NCBI GenBank assembly: GCA_002412865.1
Contig: DHVW01000002.1
Location: 28,659 to 92,658 of the forward strand
Length of the DNA: 64,000 nt
Origin: Sulfurovum sp. UBA5198
GTDB taxonomy: Bacteria; Campylobacterota; Campylobacteria; Campylobacterales; Sulfurovaceae
Direction of reading: 5' to 3'
Part shown: positions 33,707 to 42,581 of the stretch, piece by piece
Position numbering within the stretch: position 1 is the stretch's first letter
Layout: the number at the start of each line of letters is the position of its first letter
Notes under the pieces: generated by a model
What the model was told of the DNA's origin: nothing
What the model saw: only the letters and a program-made list of their open reading frames with translations
Database searches by the model: none
Position numbers and translations under genes: made by a program

Positions 33707-34457
33707 TTATCTTTTTCCTTAGTGTATTTCTATTGATACCAAGTATGCTTGATAATTTGAGTTGTGAGCCAAATCTATACAAACCAGACTTTATTAATGG
33801 GCGTTCAAAAATAGGTAGAAATTTACTATAATCATTATTTCCACCTATTTCATTGCTAAAATACTTATATAATATTTTTTCTATATCTATCGCTGTTATG
33901 CTACTATATACATGGTGTAATAATATGGCTTTTTTGAGTGATTTTGTGTTATTTAATAGGTCATTAACACTTGGTGTATATGCCTTGGTGTTATTTGATC
34001 CAAATATGGATTGTGCTTCTTTTGAGAATTTTTCATTCAAATACTCTATATCTTCTGGTCTTTCAATTAGTGATGGCATGGTGTACATGAATGCGAATAG
34101 TGAATCTATTTGAGCTGTTGTATTTGTAGAATCGCTTATGGCAATTATTTTTTTTCCATTAAAATCTGAAATATTATAGTCAGCATATATATTGAAGTTA
34201 TAAATTATAATTTCATTATAAGTCATAAGAGCATTTTTGAGTGCATTGCTATCTGTCCCATCGACCCAAATTGCATTCGGAAAGATAGATTCTATTAGAG
34301 TTTTTTTACCAATATTTGGCTCACCAGCGACCAAAGAAGAGACACAAAGAGATTTACTAAGCTCAAGTCCTTTTATAATATATCTAAGTTTTTGTGATGT
34401 AGTATGAAACAATATTTTTCCATCCTTTTTTATGTGTATAAAATAATCATATTTCAT
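33687..34457 (-). CDS. degenerate NtrC-like AAA+ protein with Fis-type HTH
   Basis: A 256-residue protein. It keeps a Walker-A-like GEPNIGKK (45-52), a segment MPSLIERPEDIEYL (127-140) that resembles the end of a sigma-54 activator domain, and a clear Fis-type helix-turn-helix at 216-256 (ERPLIKSGL, INRNTLRKKINELGI). It lacks the receiver domain, the Walker B acid pair and the GAFTGA loop that contacts sigma-54. It should bind DNA but not activate sigma-54 RNA polymerase. Likely target: amtB-glnB downstream. No ribosome site is seen before the ATG despite a 31-nt leader. Confidence 0.72.
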   Translation of the reverse strand: MKYDYFIHIKKDGKILFHTTSQKLRYIIKGLELSKSLCVSSLVAGEPNIGKKTLIESIFPNAIWVDGTDSNALKNALMTYNEIIIYNFNIYADYNISDFNGKKIIAISDSTNTTAQIDSLFAFMYTMPSLIERPEDIEYLNEKFSKEAQSIFGSNNTKAYTPSVNDLLNNTKSLKKAILLHHVYSSITAIDIEKILYKYFSNEIGGNNDYSKFLPIFERPLIKSGLYRFGSQLKLSSILGINRNTLRKKINELGIN

Positions 34458-34488
34458 GATTAAAAAATCATCAATACAAAATTAAGAT

Positions 34489-34497
34489 ATTGTAGCA
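34489..34497 (-). promoter_or_regulatory. extended -10 promoter of the Fis-HTH/PAS operon
   Basis: TGCTACAAT on the minus strand, 31 bases before the ATG at 34457, divergent from the DUF234 promoter. Confidence 0.5.
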
Positions 34498-34503
34498 AAA
34501 ATA

Positions 34504-34512
34504 TGTTAAAAT
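34504..34512 (+). promoter_or_regulatory. extended -10 promoter of the DUF234 gene
   Basis: TGTTAAAAT, 13 bases before the AAAAAGG ribosome site at 34525-34531. Confidence 0.4.
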
Positions 34513-34538
34513 AATAAAACAGATAAAAAGGTATTTAA

Positions 34539-35417
34539 ATAAAACAGCAATTAAAAGAGTTTTACAAAAACTATCCAGATTTAGATTTTGAAAGATTGAT
34601 TGATTATTTCTCATTTTTTGGCGGGGCAACATCTGATATAGATTTAGAGATATCTTTTGTTGACTATATTAGAGATTTTGTTATGTCAAATATTTCATTA
34701 TTTGAAGAAAACATCAAGCCGTCATATTTGCTTGATAGCCCATATCGTGAACTTTTGATTGCTATTGCCAAAGGTGATGGCAAGATATATGGTGCTGTAA
34801 AAAAAGCTCGTATAAGTGAAACACTAGGCGAGGAACTAGTAATTCAGCTTGGGAACTTAGGTATTATTTATCTTGAAGAGTCAAGAGAATCGTTGCTTGG
34901 TTCACCAAATATGCAACATAAAAGCTATAGAGCACAGTCCAAAATCAGATTTAAAATACCATTTTTTAGATTCTGGTTTGGCTTTATTGAGCCATTTAGG
35001 AATGAAATTACGAATAAAAATTATGACAAGGTTATAGATTACCTTATGGCTCATTATGAACGACTTCGTAGTTTGATATATGAACAGCTATCCAATGAGA
35101 TGTTAATTGAATTTTTTAGCGAAAATGGCAAAAAAATAGTATATTCTAGTAGTTACTGGGATAAAGAAAATGAATTTGATATCTTAGCACTCACGGCAAA
35201 CAATGAGATAATAATAGCAGAATGCAAATACAAAGATAGAAAAGTGTGTAGAAATGAGCTTGGAAAATTAAAATTTAAAGCTGAACAATCAAATTTAAAT
35301 GTATCACATTGGGTTTTGTTTTCAAAAGATGGTTTTTCAAAAGAGCTTCTGCATAATAAAGAGTCAAGTTTGACAATTTTTGATATCAAAGATATGCAAA
35401 AATGGCTACTTAGCTAA
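34539..35417 (+). CDS. DUF234/PD-(D/E)XK-type protein, probable ATA start
   Basis: About 292 residues. Family features (IDYFSFFGG, SPYRELLIAIAKGDGKI, FRFWFGFIEP) match the C-terminal half of archaeal-type DEXX ATPases (DUF234), and FDILALTANNEIIIAECKY is a PD-(D/E)XK nuclease-like core. The ATPase half is absent. No ATG, GTG or TTG with a ribosome site exists: the first TTG (34596) lacks one, while an in-frame ATA at 34539 is seven bases after AAAAAGG and adds 19 residues (IKQQLKEFYKN...) that look coding. The ORF from 34596 is certain; the ATA start is inference. The end overlaps mltG by four bases. Confidence 0.72.
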   Translation: MKQQLKEFYKNYPDLDFERLIDYFSFFGGATSDIDLEISFVDYIRDFVMSNISLFEENIKPSYLLDSPYRELLIAIAKGDGKIYGAVKKARISETLGEELVIQLGNLGIIYLEESRESLLGSPNMQHKSYRAQSKIRFKIPFFRFWFGFIEPFRNEITNKNYDKVIDYLMAHYERLRSLIYEQLSNEMLIEFFSENGKKIVYSSSYWDKENEFDILALTANNEIIIAECKYKDRKVCRNELGKLKFKAEQSNLNVSHWVLFSKDGFSKELLHNKESSLTIFDIKDMQKWLLS

Positions 35418-36415
35418 TTCCTTTCTTTTTTAATTGCACCTTTATGGTCATCAAAATTACTTGTAAAAGTATGTACACCGAAAGAGTTTTTCACAAAGTA
35501 TAGATAATCAGTTTTGCTTGGATTTAAAGCCGCTTCAATAGCCTCTTTTTCAACTGAGCAAATTGGAGATATTGGTAGCCCGTTATTTTTATATGTATTG
35601 AAACTACTGTCATCGTCTTTAATCCTCTGGGCTGTAACTGCAACATGAGAATATTTACCATAATTAAGTGTTCCGTCCATTTGTAGTCGCATATTTTTAT
35701 TTAGTCTATTGTAGATTACAGATGCTATTATTGGCATCTCTTTGATATTTGCTGACTCTTTTTGAATAATAGATGCTATGGTTAATATTTTTTGCCATTT
35801 TTCTTTATCATAAGTTCCGCTTTCTGTCATGGCCATTTTTTGATAATCTTTTTCTGTTAAATCAACCATTAGTTTTATAACATCTTCCTCACTCATTCCA
35901 GTTGACACAAAGTATGTATCTGGTTTTATTCCTGCCTCTGGATAAGGTGATAATTTTTTATATTCTATCATTAATTTTTCACTATTTAGACTAAGTTTTG
36001 TAGCAACATTTTCAAAAAATATTTCAAGTGTTTCTCCAGGAATAAGCATAATCTTCTCTTGCTGATGCGTGCTTGATAGTTCCGTAATTTGACATAAAAA
36101 ATCAATTCTACTTACGGTAGCTTTGTCTTTAAAATCTATTATTCCAATCTTTGGCTCGCCAATAAAATAGAGAAGATACTTGTCTATTATCCCCACATCG
36201 TAGCCTTGTTTGGCTAAATCATCTATTATTACTCTTATCCCACCTGATTTTATTTTTGCATCATTATGAGTTGAAATCTCCATATTTGCATAATAAATTA
36301 TATACAAAAAAAATATTCCAATTAGTGTAAGTAGTGCATAAGCATATTTTTTATATTTACCTAGTACACCGGCTCTTTTTTTATTTCTTCTTCTTTTTTT
36401 ACTGTTTTTATTCAT
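35414..36415 (-). CDS. mltG: endolytic murein transglycosylase MltG
   Basis: A 333-residue inner-membrane protein with a very basic N-terminal tail, one transmembrane helix (about 25-42) and a YceG/MltG domain. Catalytic E220 lies in SIIQKESAN, with IYNRLNKNMRLQMDGTLNYG after it. MltG cuts nascent peptidoglycan strands near the membrane and sets glycan length. It overlaps the lolC-like gene by eight bases and closes the secA-lolC-mltG operon. Confidence 0.94.
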   Translation of the reverse strand: MNKNSKKRRRNKKRAGVLGKYKKYAYALLTLIGIFFLYIIYYANMEISTHNDAKIKSGGIRVIIDDLAKQGYDVGIIDKYLLYFIGEPKIGIIDFKDKATVSRIDFLCQITELSSTHQQEKIMLIPGETLEIFFENVATKLSLNSEKLMIEYKKLSPYPEAGIKPDTYFVSTGMSEEDVIKLMVDLTEKDYQKMAMTESGTYDKEKWQKILTIASIIQKESANIKEMPIIASVIYNRLNKNMRLQMDGTLNYGKYSHVAVTAQRIKDDDSSFNTYKNNGLPISPICSVEKEAIEAALNPSKTDYLYFVKNSFGVHTFTSNFDDHKGAIKKERN

Positions 36416-37619
36416 TTCTTAGTGCCATTATTGGATCTGTTTGTGATGCCTTTTTTGCTGGATATAGTGATGATAAAACCACTATAATGATAGTACCAAG
36501 TAAAATCATTCCGTAATCAAATAGCGTAATTTCTATTGGTAGTTTAGTAGTGCCGTATACATCTATTGGTAATGAGATTATATCAAAAGTCTGAAGAATA
36601 TACTTACCCAGAAGACCCATAATCGAGCCAACTACTATTCCAGCTCCACCTATAATAATACCAAGCCTAAAAAATATAGCTTTTATCTCATTGCTTGTAG
36701 CTCCTAGTGTTCGCAGTAGTGCTATTTCGCTTCGTCTACTCATCACAGTCATTAGCAGTGATGATATAATATTTAGTGATGCGATGAGAATTATAAGTAA
36801 TAAAACCAAGAACAGTGCCTTTTTTTCCATCTCCATAGCTGCAAAAAAGTTTCCATTTTGCTCCCACCATCCCTCAATGGTAACACCATCAGGCAACAAA
36901 GCTTCTATATCTTTGATATCTTTCATTGGTTCTTTTGCAAAAATATGAACTCCATCGTAACTACCATGCTCTCGTGCCAATAATCTCTCAAAAGCCTCTA
37001 GTGTTGTATATGCAATAGCTTTATCATATGCTTTTAATCCACTTTTGAATGTTCCATCTACTCTAAATCTCTTTTGAAGTGGCATTGTTCCAAATCCAAC
37101 TGCTTGTTGTTCTGAAAAATATATTGTAAGTTTTTGATTTTTAGATACTTCCATATCTTTAGATAGTTCATCTCCAATCACAATGTCAAATGGTGATTTT
37201 AGCGTCGCATTACTATCCCTAAAAACACTATTAATGCCACCCTCTTTTTGTGGCTCTATCCCGTATAGTAGTGTGCCTTGAATAACATCGTTATTTTTAG
37301 CAATTACTTGTGTTGTGTAATAAGGGCTAAATTTAAAATCAGGAAATTTTTGTTTTAGAGTGGATATTAGATTATCATTGAGGGCATTTGGAGCAAAAGA
37401 TAGTATCGTAAGTGGATAATTCATTACAAATAGTTTCTTTTCAAACTCTTTTTGAGTTCCATTCATAATTCCCATAGCTAACATAAGAACCATCACGCCA
37501 GCTGTAATACCCAAGAATGCCAAAAGAGCAGATATAAATATAAATGGATTTTCTTTGTCGTATCGCAAGTAGTGCTTTAATATGAAATTAACTACTTTAG
37601 TATTGAATTCCTTAGCCAT
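36408..37619 (-). CDS. LolC/LolE-type lipoprotein-releasing ABC permease
   Basis: A 403-residue FtsX-like permease. From the ATG at 37619 the product starts MAKEFNTKVVNFILKHYLRY, has one N-terminal transmembrane helix, a large periplasmic domain (about 60-250) and three C-terminal helices (ALFLVLLLIILIASLNI, then two more), as in LolC/LolE. These proteins extract lipoproteins for transfer to LolA, which is encoded divergently just beyond secA. The ATG shares its A with the secA stop (TAATG). No LolD ATPase is adjacent. Confidence 0.88.
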   Translation of the reverse strand: MAKEFNTKVVNFILKHYLRYDKENPFIFISALLAFLGITAGVMVLMLAMGIMNGTQKEFEKKLFVMNYPLTILSFAPNALNDNLISTLKQKFPDFKFSPYYTTQVIAKNNDVIQGTLLYGIEPQKEGGINSVFRDSNATLKSPFDIVIGDELSKDMEVSKNQKLTIYFSEQQAVGFGTMPLQKRFRVDGTFKSGLKAYDKAIAYTTLEAFERLLAREHGSYDGVHIFAKEPMKDIKDIEALLPDGVTIEGWWEQNGNFFAAMEMEKKALFLVLLLIILIASLNIISSLLMTVMSRRSEIALLRTLGATSNEIKAIFFRLGIIIGGAGIVVGSIMGLLGKYILQTFDIISLPIDVYGTTKLPIEITLFDYGMILLGTIIIVVLSSLYPAKKASQTDPIMALRNE

Positions 37620-40210
37620 TATGCCAAAAGACCTTTTTTTGGACCACTCTCGCCACAGCACTCTTTATATTTTTTGCCACTACCACATGGACATGGGTCA
37701 TTTCGTTTTGGTTTTTTAGTTACAATGGCTTTATCGCCAATAGTGTGTGCTTCATCTATTTCTAGCTCATCTTTTATGGCTTCAACTGCTTGATGCTCTT
37801 CTTCGGGATTATTAAAATTAAATCTTACAATTTGAAGTACTTTCACGGCCTCATATTTTATTCTTAAAGTTAATTCGGAGAAAAGTTTATAACTGTCTTG
37901 TTTGTACTCTGTAAGTGGGTCTTTCTGATTATATCCTCGTAAGCCAATACCTGTTTTTAAAATATCCATCTCATACAAATGCTCTCTCCACTGTGGATCA
38001 AGCACCTGAAGATATAAAACTCTCTCTATTTCATCTCGTTGCTCTACGGCAAGAGGTTCCATTTTTGCTTCATAATCAATATGCATCACATCTGATGCTA
38101 TTTTTTTTAACTCTTCATATGATTTTGAATGTAAAATATCAATTGGAAGAGCAATTGCAAGATCTTCTTGCATTAAAAGTTGTAGTTTGTTTGTCTCAAA
38201 ATCTTCTTTGTTTCCACCTTCATAGATTTCACATTCACTAAGTAAGTGGTCTATATACTCTACTCTATTCTCTTCTATTTTTGATGTTATATCAAATGAT
38301 GGATCAAGGAGTTGGTTTCTAAACGCATAAATTGCTTTTCTTTGATGATTTGCTACATCATCATATTCAAGAACATGTTTTCTAGACTCATAGTGCATAT
38401 TTTCGACTTTTTTCTGTGCCTTCTCTACACTTCTAGTTACTAATTTTGAATCTATAAATTCGCCATCTTCAACGCCAAGTTTAGACATTATATTTCGTAT
38501 TTTGTCTCCACCGAATATTCGTAGCAAACTATCATCCAAGCTAAGATAAAATTGACTCTCTCCAGGGTCACCTTGTCTTCCACTTCGCCCTCTTAGCTGA
38601 TTATCTATTCTTCTGCTTTCATGTCTCTCTGTTCCTAGAATATATAAACCACCTAGAGTTCTTACCTCATCGGTTATTTTTATGTCAACACCACGTCCGG
38701 CCATATTTGTAGCCACAGTAACTGCACCTTTTACGCCAGCTTGTGAGATTATCTGAGCTTCGTGTTCGTGGTTTTTTGCATTTAATATATTGTGAGGTAT
38801 TTTTTCTTTCTTTAAATATTCATGTACCATTTCACTTTTTTCAATAGAAGCCGTTCCTATAAGTACTGGCTGACCTTTAGCATGAAGCTCTTTTATTTTA
38901 CCAGCTACTGCTTGTAGTTTCTCTCTCTCGGTATTATAGATAAGGTCATTTTTATCAATTCTCATAACAGGAATATTAGTAGGAATAGAGACAACATCTA
39001 GTGAGTATATTTGAGAAAATTCACTTGCTTCAGTTTGTGCAGTTCCAGTCATGCCACTGAGATTGTCATACAGTCTAAAATAGTTCTGATATGTAATCTC
39101 AGCTAGTGTTTGGCTTTCATCTTGAATGCGGACACCCTCTTTTGCTTCTATTGCTTGGTGCAGTCCTTCACTGTATCTTCTGCCATCACTAAGTCTGCCT
39201 GTAAATTCATCTACAATAATTACCTCATTGTCTTTTACCACATAATCAATATCTTTTACAAACAGGTAGTTTGCCTTGAGTGCTTGGTCTAAATGGTGAG
39301 CAAGAGATGCATTTTCAAGGTTGTACAGGTTATCAACACCAAAAAGCTCTTGAGCTTTATTCAGTCCATCTTCCGTGGTTACAATTACTTTACTTTTTTC
39401 ATCAACTATAAAGTCGCCAGTTGTTTTCTCATCTTCTCCAGCTTTTTTTGGAAGTTTTTCACCTTTTATCATTTGTAGTGCTATGGAGTTTGCCAAGCCA
39501 TAGTATTGTTGGTCCCTTTGAGTTGGACCTGAAATAATCAGTGGCGTTCTAGCCTCATCGATTAAAATAGAATCCACTTCATCCACTATTGCATAACTAT
39601 GTTCCCTTTGGACTTTTTCTTCGGCTCTAACTTTCATATTATCTCGCAAATAATCAAAACCATATTCATTATTCGTACCATATGTTATGTCAGCACTATA
39701 TTGTGCTTTTCTACTCTCTTCATCATATATATCAGCAGTTATACATCCAACGCTATAACCTAAGAATTCATATAGTTTGCTCATCTCGCTAGAATCTCTT
39801 TTTGCTAGATAGTCATTTACTGTGACTATATGCACACCTTTGCCACTCATAGCACCAAGAACAACTGCGAGTGTAGCCACAAGTGTTTTACCCTCACCTG
39901 TCTTCATCTCTGCTATGTTACCATGATGAAGGACCATTCCTCCGACTAATTGAACATCAAAATGACGCATTCCAAGAGTTCTACTGCTAGCTTCTCTAGT
40001 AATAGCAAATGAATCATTAAGTGCATCATCTAAAGTTTTGGTACCATTTATTACCTCTTCTTTTAATTTGGCAAAAGATGCTTTTAGTTCATCATCGCTC
40101 ATAGCTTTATATTTTGGCTCTAAAGTGTTTATTTCTTGCGCTTGTTTTAGAAGTTTTTTGACTAATTTATCGTTTTGTGTTCCAAAAATTTTTTTAAAGA
40201 GAATTATCAT
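37619..40210 (-). CDS. secA: preprotein translocase ATPase SecA
   Basis: An 863-residue motor that pushes proteins through SecYEG. Walker A EMKTGEGKT (near 101-109), DEVDSILIDEA, the DELRG/RGRSGRQGDPG motif region and the C-terminal zinc motif CPCGSGKKYKECC are all present, so the protein is complete. The start ATG at 40210 has only a weak ribosome site (TAGGCG). The promoter TAAAAT at 40265-40270 lies upstream. It is the first gene of the secA-lolC-mltG operon. Confidence 0.97.
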   Translation of the reverse strand: MIILFKKIFGTQNDKLVKKLLKQAQEINTLEPKYKAMSDDELKASFAKLKEEVINGTKTLDDALNDSFAITREASSRTLGMRHFDVQLVGGMVLHHGNIAEMKTGEGKTLVATLAVVLGAMSGKGVHIVTVNDYLAKRDSSEMSKLYEFLGYSVGCITADIYDEESRKAQYSADITYGTNNEYGFDYLRDNMKVRAEEKVQREHSYAIVDEVDSILIDEARTPLIISGPTQRDQQYYGLANSIALQMIKGEKLPKKAGEDEKTTGDFIVDEKSKVIVTTEDGLNKAQELFGVDNLYNLENASLAHHLDQALKANYLFVKDIDYVVKDNEVIIVDEFTGRLSDGRRYSEGLHQAIEAKEGVRIQDESQTLAEITYQNYFRLYDNLSGMTGTAQTEASEFSQIYSLDVVSIPTNIPVMRIDKNDLIYNTEREKLQAVAGKIKELHAKGQPVLIGTASIEKSEMVHEYLKKEKIPHNILNAKNHEHEAQIISQAGVKGAVTVATNMAGRGVDIKITDEVRTLGGLYILGTERHESRRIDNQLRGRSGRQGDPGESQFYLSLDDSLLRIFGGDKIRNIMSKLGVEDGEFIDSKLVTRSVEKAQKKVENMHYESRKHVLEYDDVANHQRKAIYAFRNQLLDPSFDITSKIEENRVEYIDHLLSECEIYEGGNKEDFETNKLQLLMQEDLAIALPIDILHSKSYEELKKIASDVMHIDYEAKMEPLAVEQRDEIERVLYLQVLDPQWREHLYEMDILKTGIGLRGYNQKDPLTEYKQDSYKLFSELTLRIKYEAVKVLQIVRFNFNNPEEEHQAVEAIKDELEIDEAHTIGDKAIVTKKPKRNDPCPCGSGKKYKECCGESGPKKGLLA

Positions 40211-40264
40211 ATTCGTATACGCCTAAAAGTAATTTTCTATTCGTGTAAATAGATTATGAATAGT

Positions 40265-40270
40265 ATTTTA
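40265..40270 (-). promoter_or_regulatory. -10 box of secA
   Basis: TAAAAT preceded by TTGGG on the minus strand, about 55 bases before the secA ATG. In the 181-base secA-lolA gap the rest shows no other clear signal. Confidence 0.4.
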
Positions 40271-40391
40271 CCCAAAAAATGTAAAATTTCATATTTATTA
40301 CACTATCTACACAATTAAATGCAATAATTACAACTATCTGAAACGAAAGTGAGTTTTGGATATATTACAAAATTAATTACAGGAGATATAT

Positions 40392-40919
40392 TTGAAACAG
40401 ATATTATTAATATTACTAGGCTCTATAACTTTTGCAAATGCCTCATCATTACAGTTGCCTACAGCATTTACTTCGCTATTCTCTCAAACTATAACAACAC
40501 CATCAAAAAAAACTATACAATACAATGGAGTAGTTAACTATAATTCACCATCACTACTAAAGTGGAGCTATATTTCCCCGACAAAAAAAGAAGTATGTAC
40601 TGATAGTAAAATAGTGCTTGTAGTAGATCATCATCTAGAGCAGGTATCTATGTTTAAAATTACAAAAGGATTTAATCTGCCTGCTGTTATTAAATCAGCT
40701 AAAAGTGTTGGTAAAAATGAATTTATAGCAAGTCATGATAATCAAAAATTTCACATACGCACAGTTAACAATCGTCAGCTTAGCCAAATATCATATATAG
40801 ATGAGCTTGATAATAAAGTAGAAGTTAATTTTAATAATACAAAATACCTACAATCGCCAATTAGCAATACAAAGCTAAAGTGCAACTACCCATCAACTTA
40901 TGATATTATCGAAGGATAG
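40392..40919 (+). CDS. lolA: outer membrane lipoprotein carrier LolA
   Basis: A 175-residue periplasmic chaperone with signal peptide (1-17, ending ANA). The pattern YNGVVNYNSPSLLKWSYISPTKKEVCTDSKIVLVVDHHLEQ is the LolA beta-sheet core that shields lipoprotein acyl chains on the way to the outer membrane. Start is a TTG six bases after AGGAG. It stands divergently from secA and the LolC-like permease, bringing export and lipoprotein transfer together. Confidence 0.9.
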   Translation: MKQILLILLGSITFANASSLQLPTAFTSLFSQTITTPSKKTIQYNGVVNYNSPSLLKWSYISPTKKEVCTDSKIVLVVDHHLEQVSMFKITKGFNLPAVIKSAKSVGKNEFIASHDNQKFHIRTVNNRQLSQISYIDELDNKVEVNFNNTKYLQSPISNTKLKCNYPSTYDIIEG

Positions 40920-40937
40920 AGTGGTTTTATTTCATTG

Positions 40938-40946
40938 TGGTATAAT
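40938..40946 (+). promoter_or_regulatory. extended -10 promoter of the ABC-F gene
   Basis: TGGTATAAT, 29 bases before the GTG start at 40976; the ribosome site AAGGA lies six bases before the GTG. Confidence 0.6.
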
Positions 40947-40975
40947 TGCGATAATTTAAAAATGTAAGGATTTTC

Positions 40976-42571
40976 GTGATTTCAGCAGTAAATTTAACAC
41001 AGAGATATGGCAAAAGAGTATTGTTTGACAAAATAAATATAACACTTGATGCAGGTAAAAGATATGGATTAATCGGTGCAAATGGGGCTGGTAAGTCTAC
41101 TTTTTTAAAGATTTTATCAGGTGAACTTGAGCCAACAGATGGAGAAATCCAGTTGCAAGCTGGTGTAAAACTAGGCGTACTTGGTCAAAATCAATATGCT
41201 TTTGAGGATTTCACACTCAAAGATGCTGTTCTTTATGGAAATAAAGCACTATATGACGCTACAAAAGAGAAAGAAAAGTTATATATGGAAGGTAATTTTG
41301 ATAGCGATGAGGTAAATAATCGCCTAGCAGAGCTTGAGATGATATGTGCTGATGAAGACCCTACATATGAGTCAGATGTAAAAATTGAAAAGCTACTAGA
41401 ATCTCTAGGCTTTCCAGTCTCCGAGCATGATACTCTAATGAGTTCTCTAACTGGTGGAGATAAATTTAAAATTTTACTTGCTCAAGTTTTGTTTTTAAAA
41501 CCTGATGTTTTACTACTTGATGAGCCAACAAATAATCTTGACATAGAGACAATCGGCTGGCTAGAAGATGAGCTAAAAAGACACGAAGGAACTTTGCTCG
41601 TAATATCTCACGATAGACACTTTATAAATGGTGTTGTTACACATATTTTAGACCTTGATTTCGCTCAAATTAGAGAGTTTGCTGGAACTTATGATGATTG
41701 GTATATTGCTTCTACTCTAATTAGCAAACAAGCTCAAACAGATAGAGCAAAAGGGCTTAAAGAAAAAGATGAGTTAGAGAAATTCATAGCTAGATTTAGT
41801 GCTAATGCTTCAAAAGCAAAACAAGCTACAAGCCGTCAAAAACAGCTAGATAAATTAGAAATTCAAGAGGTTAAACTATCAAGCAGACGAGACCCATCGA
41901 TTGTTTTTAGACCACATAGAGATATAGGTAATGAAGTTTTAGATATTGAAAATTTGTCACATAGCTATGGCGATTTAGAGGTTTTAAAGAATATAAATAT
42001 AAAAGTCAAAAAAGGCGATAAAATAGCTTTAATTGGTGGAAATGGTGTTGGTAAAACCACACTTTTACAGATACTTATGGGACAAGTAGTGCCTACAAGT
42101 GGTAAATTCGTATGGGGACAAACTATCTCATATACATATTTTCCACAAAATACAACTGATATAATTACAGGTGAAGATGTATTACCACAATGGCTACAAG
42201 GTCATGACCCGAAATGGCATATTGATGATATCCGAAAATGTTTAGGTCGAATGCTGTTCACTGGTGAGGAACAGAGCAAAAAAATATCTGCATGTAGTGG
42301 TGGAGAAAAACACCGTATGATGATTAGTAAAATGATGATGGATAGTGCAAACTTTCTGGTACTAGATGAGCCAAATAATCACCTCGACCTTGAGGCTATT
42401 ATAGCCCTTGGCGAGGCGTTACATGAATATCAAGGTGGTGTAATATGTGTTACACATGACCGTGAATTAATTGATTCATTTGCAAATCGTATTATCAAGC
42501 TCAATAATGATGGAACTATGATAGATTTTGAAGGTGACTATGAAGCCTTTGTTGAGGCTTATGGACACTAA
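40976..42571 (+). CDS. ABC-F family ATPase, YbiT-like
   Basis: A 531-residue soluble protein with two ABC domains: Walker A GANGAGKST (34-42) and GGNGVGKTT near 353, and unusual signatures LTGGDKFK and CSGGEKHR in place of LSGGQ. The linker and these variants match the YbiT branch of ABC-F ribosome factors. It lacks the C-terminal coiled coil of Uup. GTG start after AAGGATTTTC. Followed ten bases later by the DnaQ-like exonuclease. Confidence 0.9.
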   Translation: MISAVNLTQRYGKRVLFDKINITLDAGKRYGLIGANGAGKSTFLKILSGELEPTDGEIQLQAGVKLGVLGQNQYAFEDFTLKDAVLYGNKALYDATKEKEKLYMEGNFDSDEVNNRLAELEMICADEDPTYESDVKIEKLLESLGFPVSEHDTLMSSLTGGDKFKILLAQVLFLKPDVLLLDEPTNNLDIETIGWLEDELKRHEGTLLVISHDRHFINGVVTHILDLDFAQIREFAGTYDDWYIASTLISKQAQTDRAKGLKEKDELEKFIARFSANASKAKQATSRQKQLDKLEIQEVKLSSRRDPSIVFRPHRDIGNEVLDIENLSHSYGDLEVLKNINIKVKKGDKIALIGGNGVGKTTLLQILMGQVVPTSGKFVWGQTISYTYFPQNTTDIITGEDVLPQWLQGHDPKWHIDDIRKCLGRMLFTGEEQSKKISACSGGEKHRMMISKMMMDSANFLVLDEPNNHLDLEAIIALGEALHEYQGGVICVTHDRELIDSFANRIIKLNNDGTMIDFEGDYEAFVEAYGH

Positions 42572-42581
42572 AAAGGGTTAA

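Noticed and set aside
37915..38241. 108-codon antisense frame inside secA
   Set aside because: secA is complete and conserved through this region; the frame has no supporting signal.
40976..42571. Membrane ABC transporter ATPase
   Set aside because: Two fused ABC domains with no membrane partner and YbiT-type linker and signature motifs indicate an ABC-F translation factor instead.
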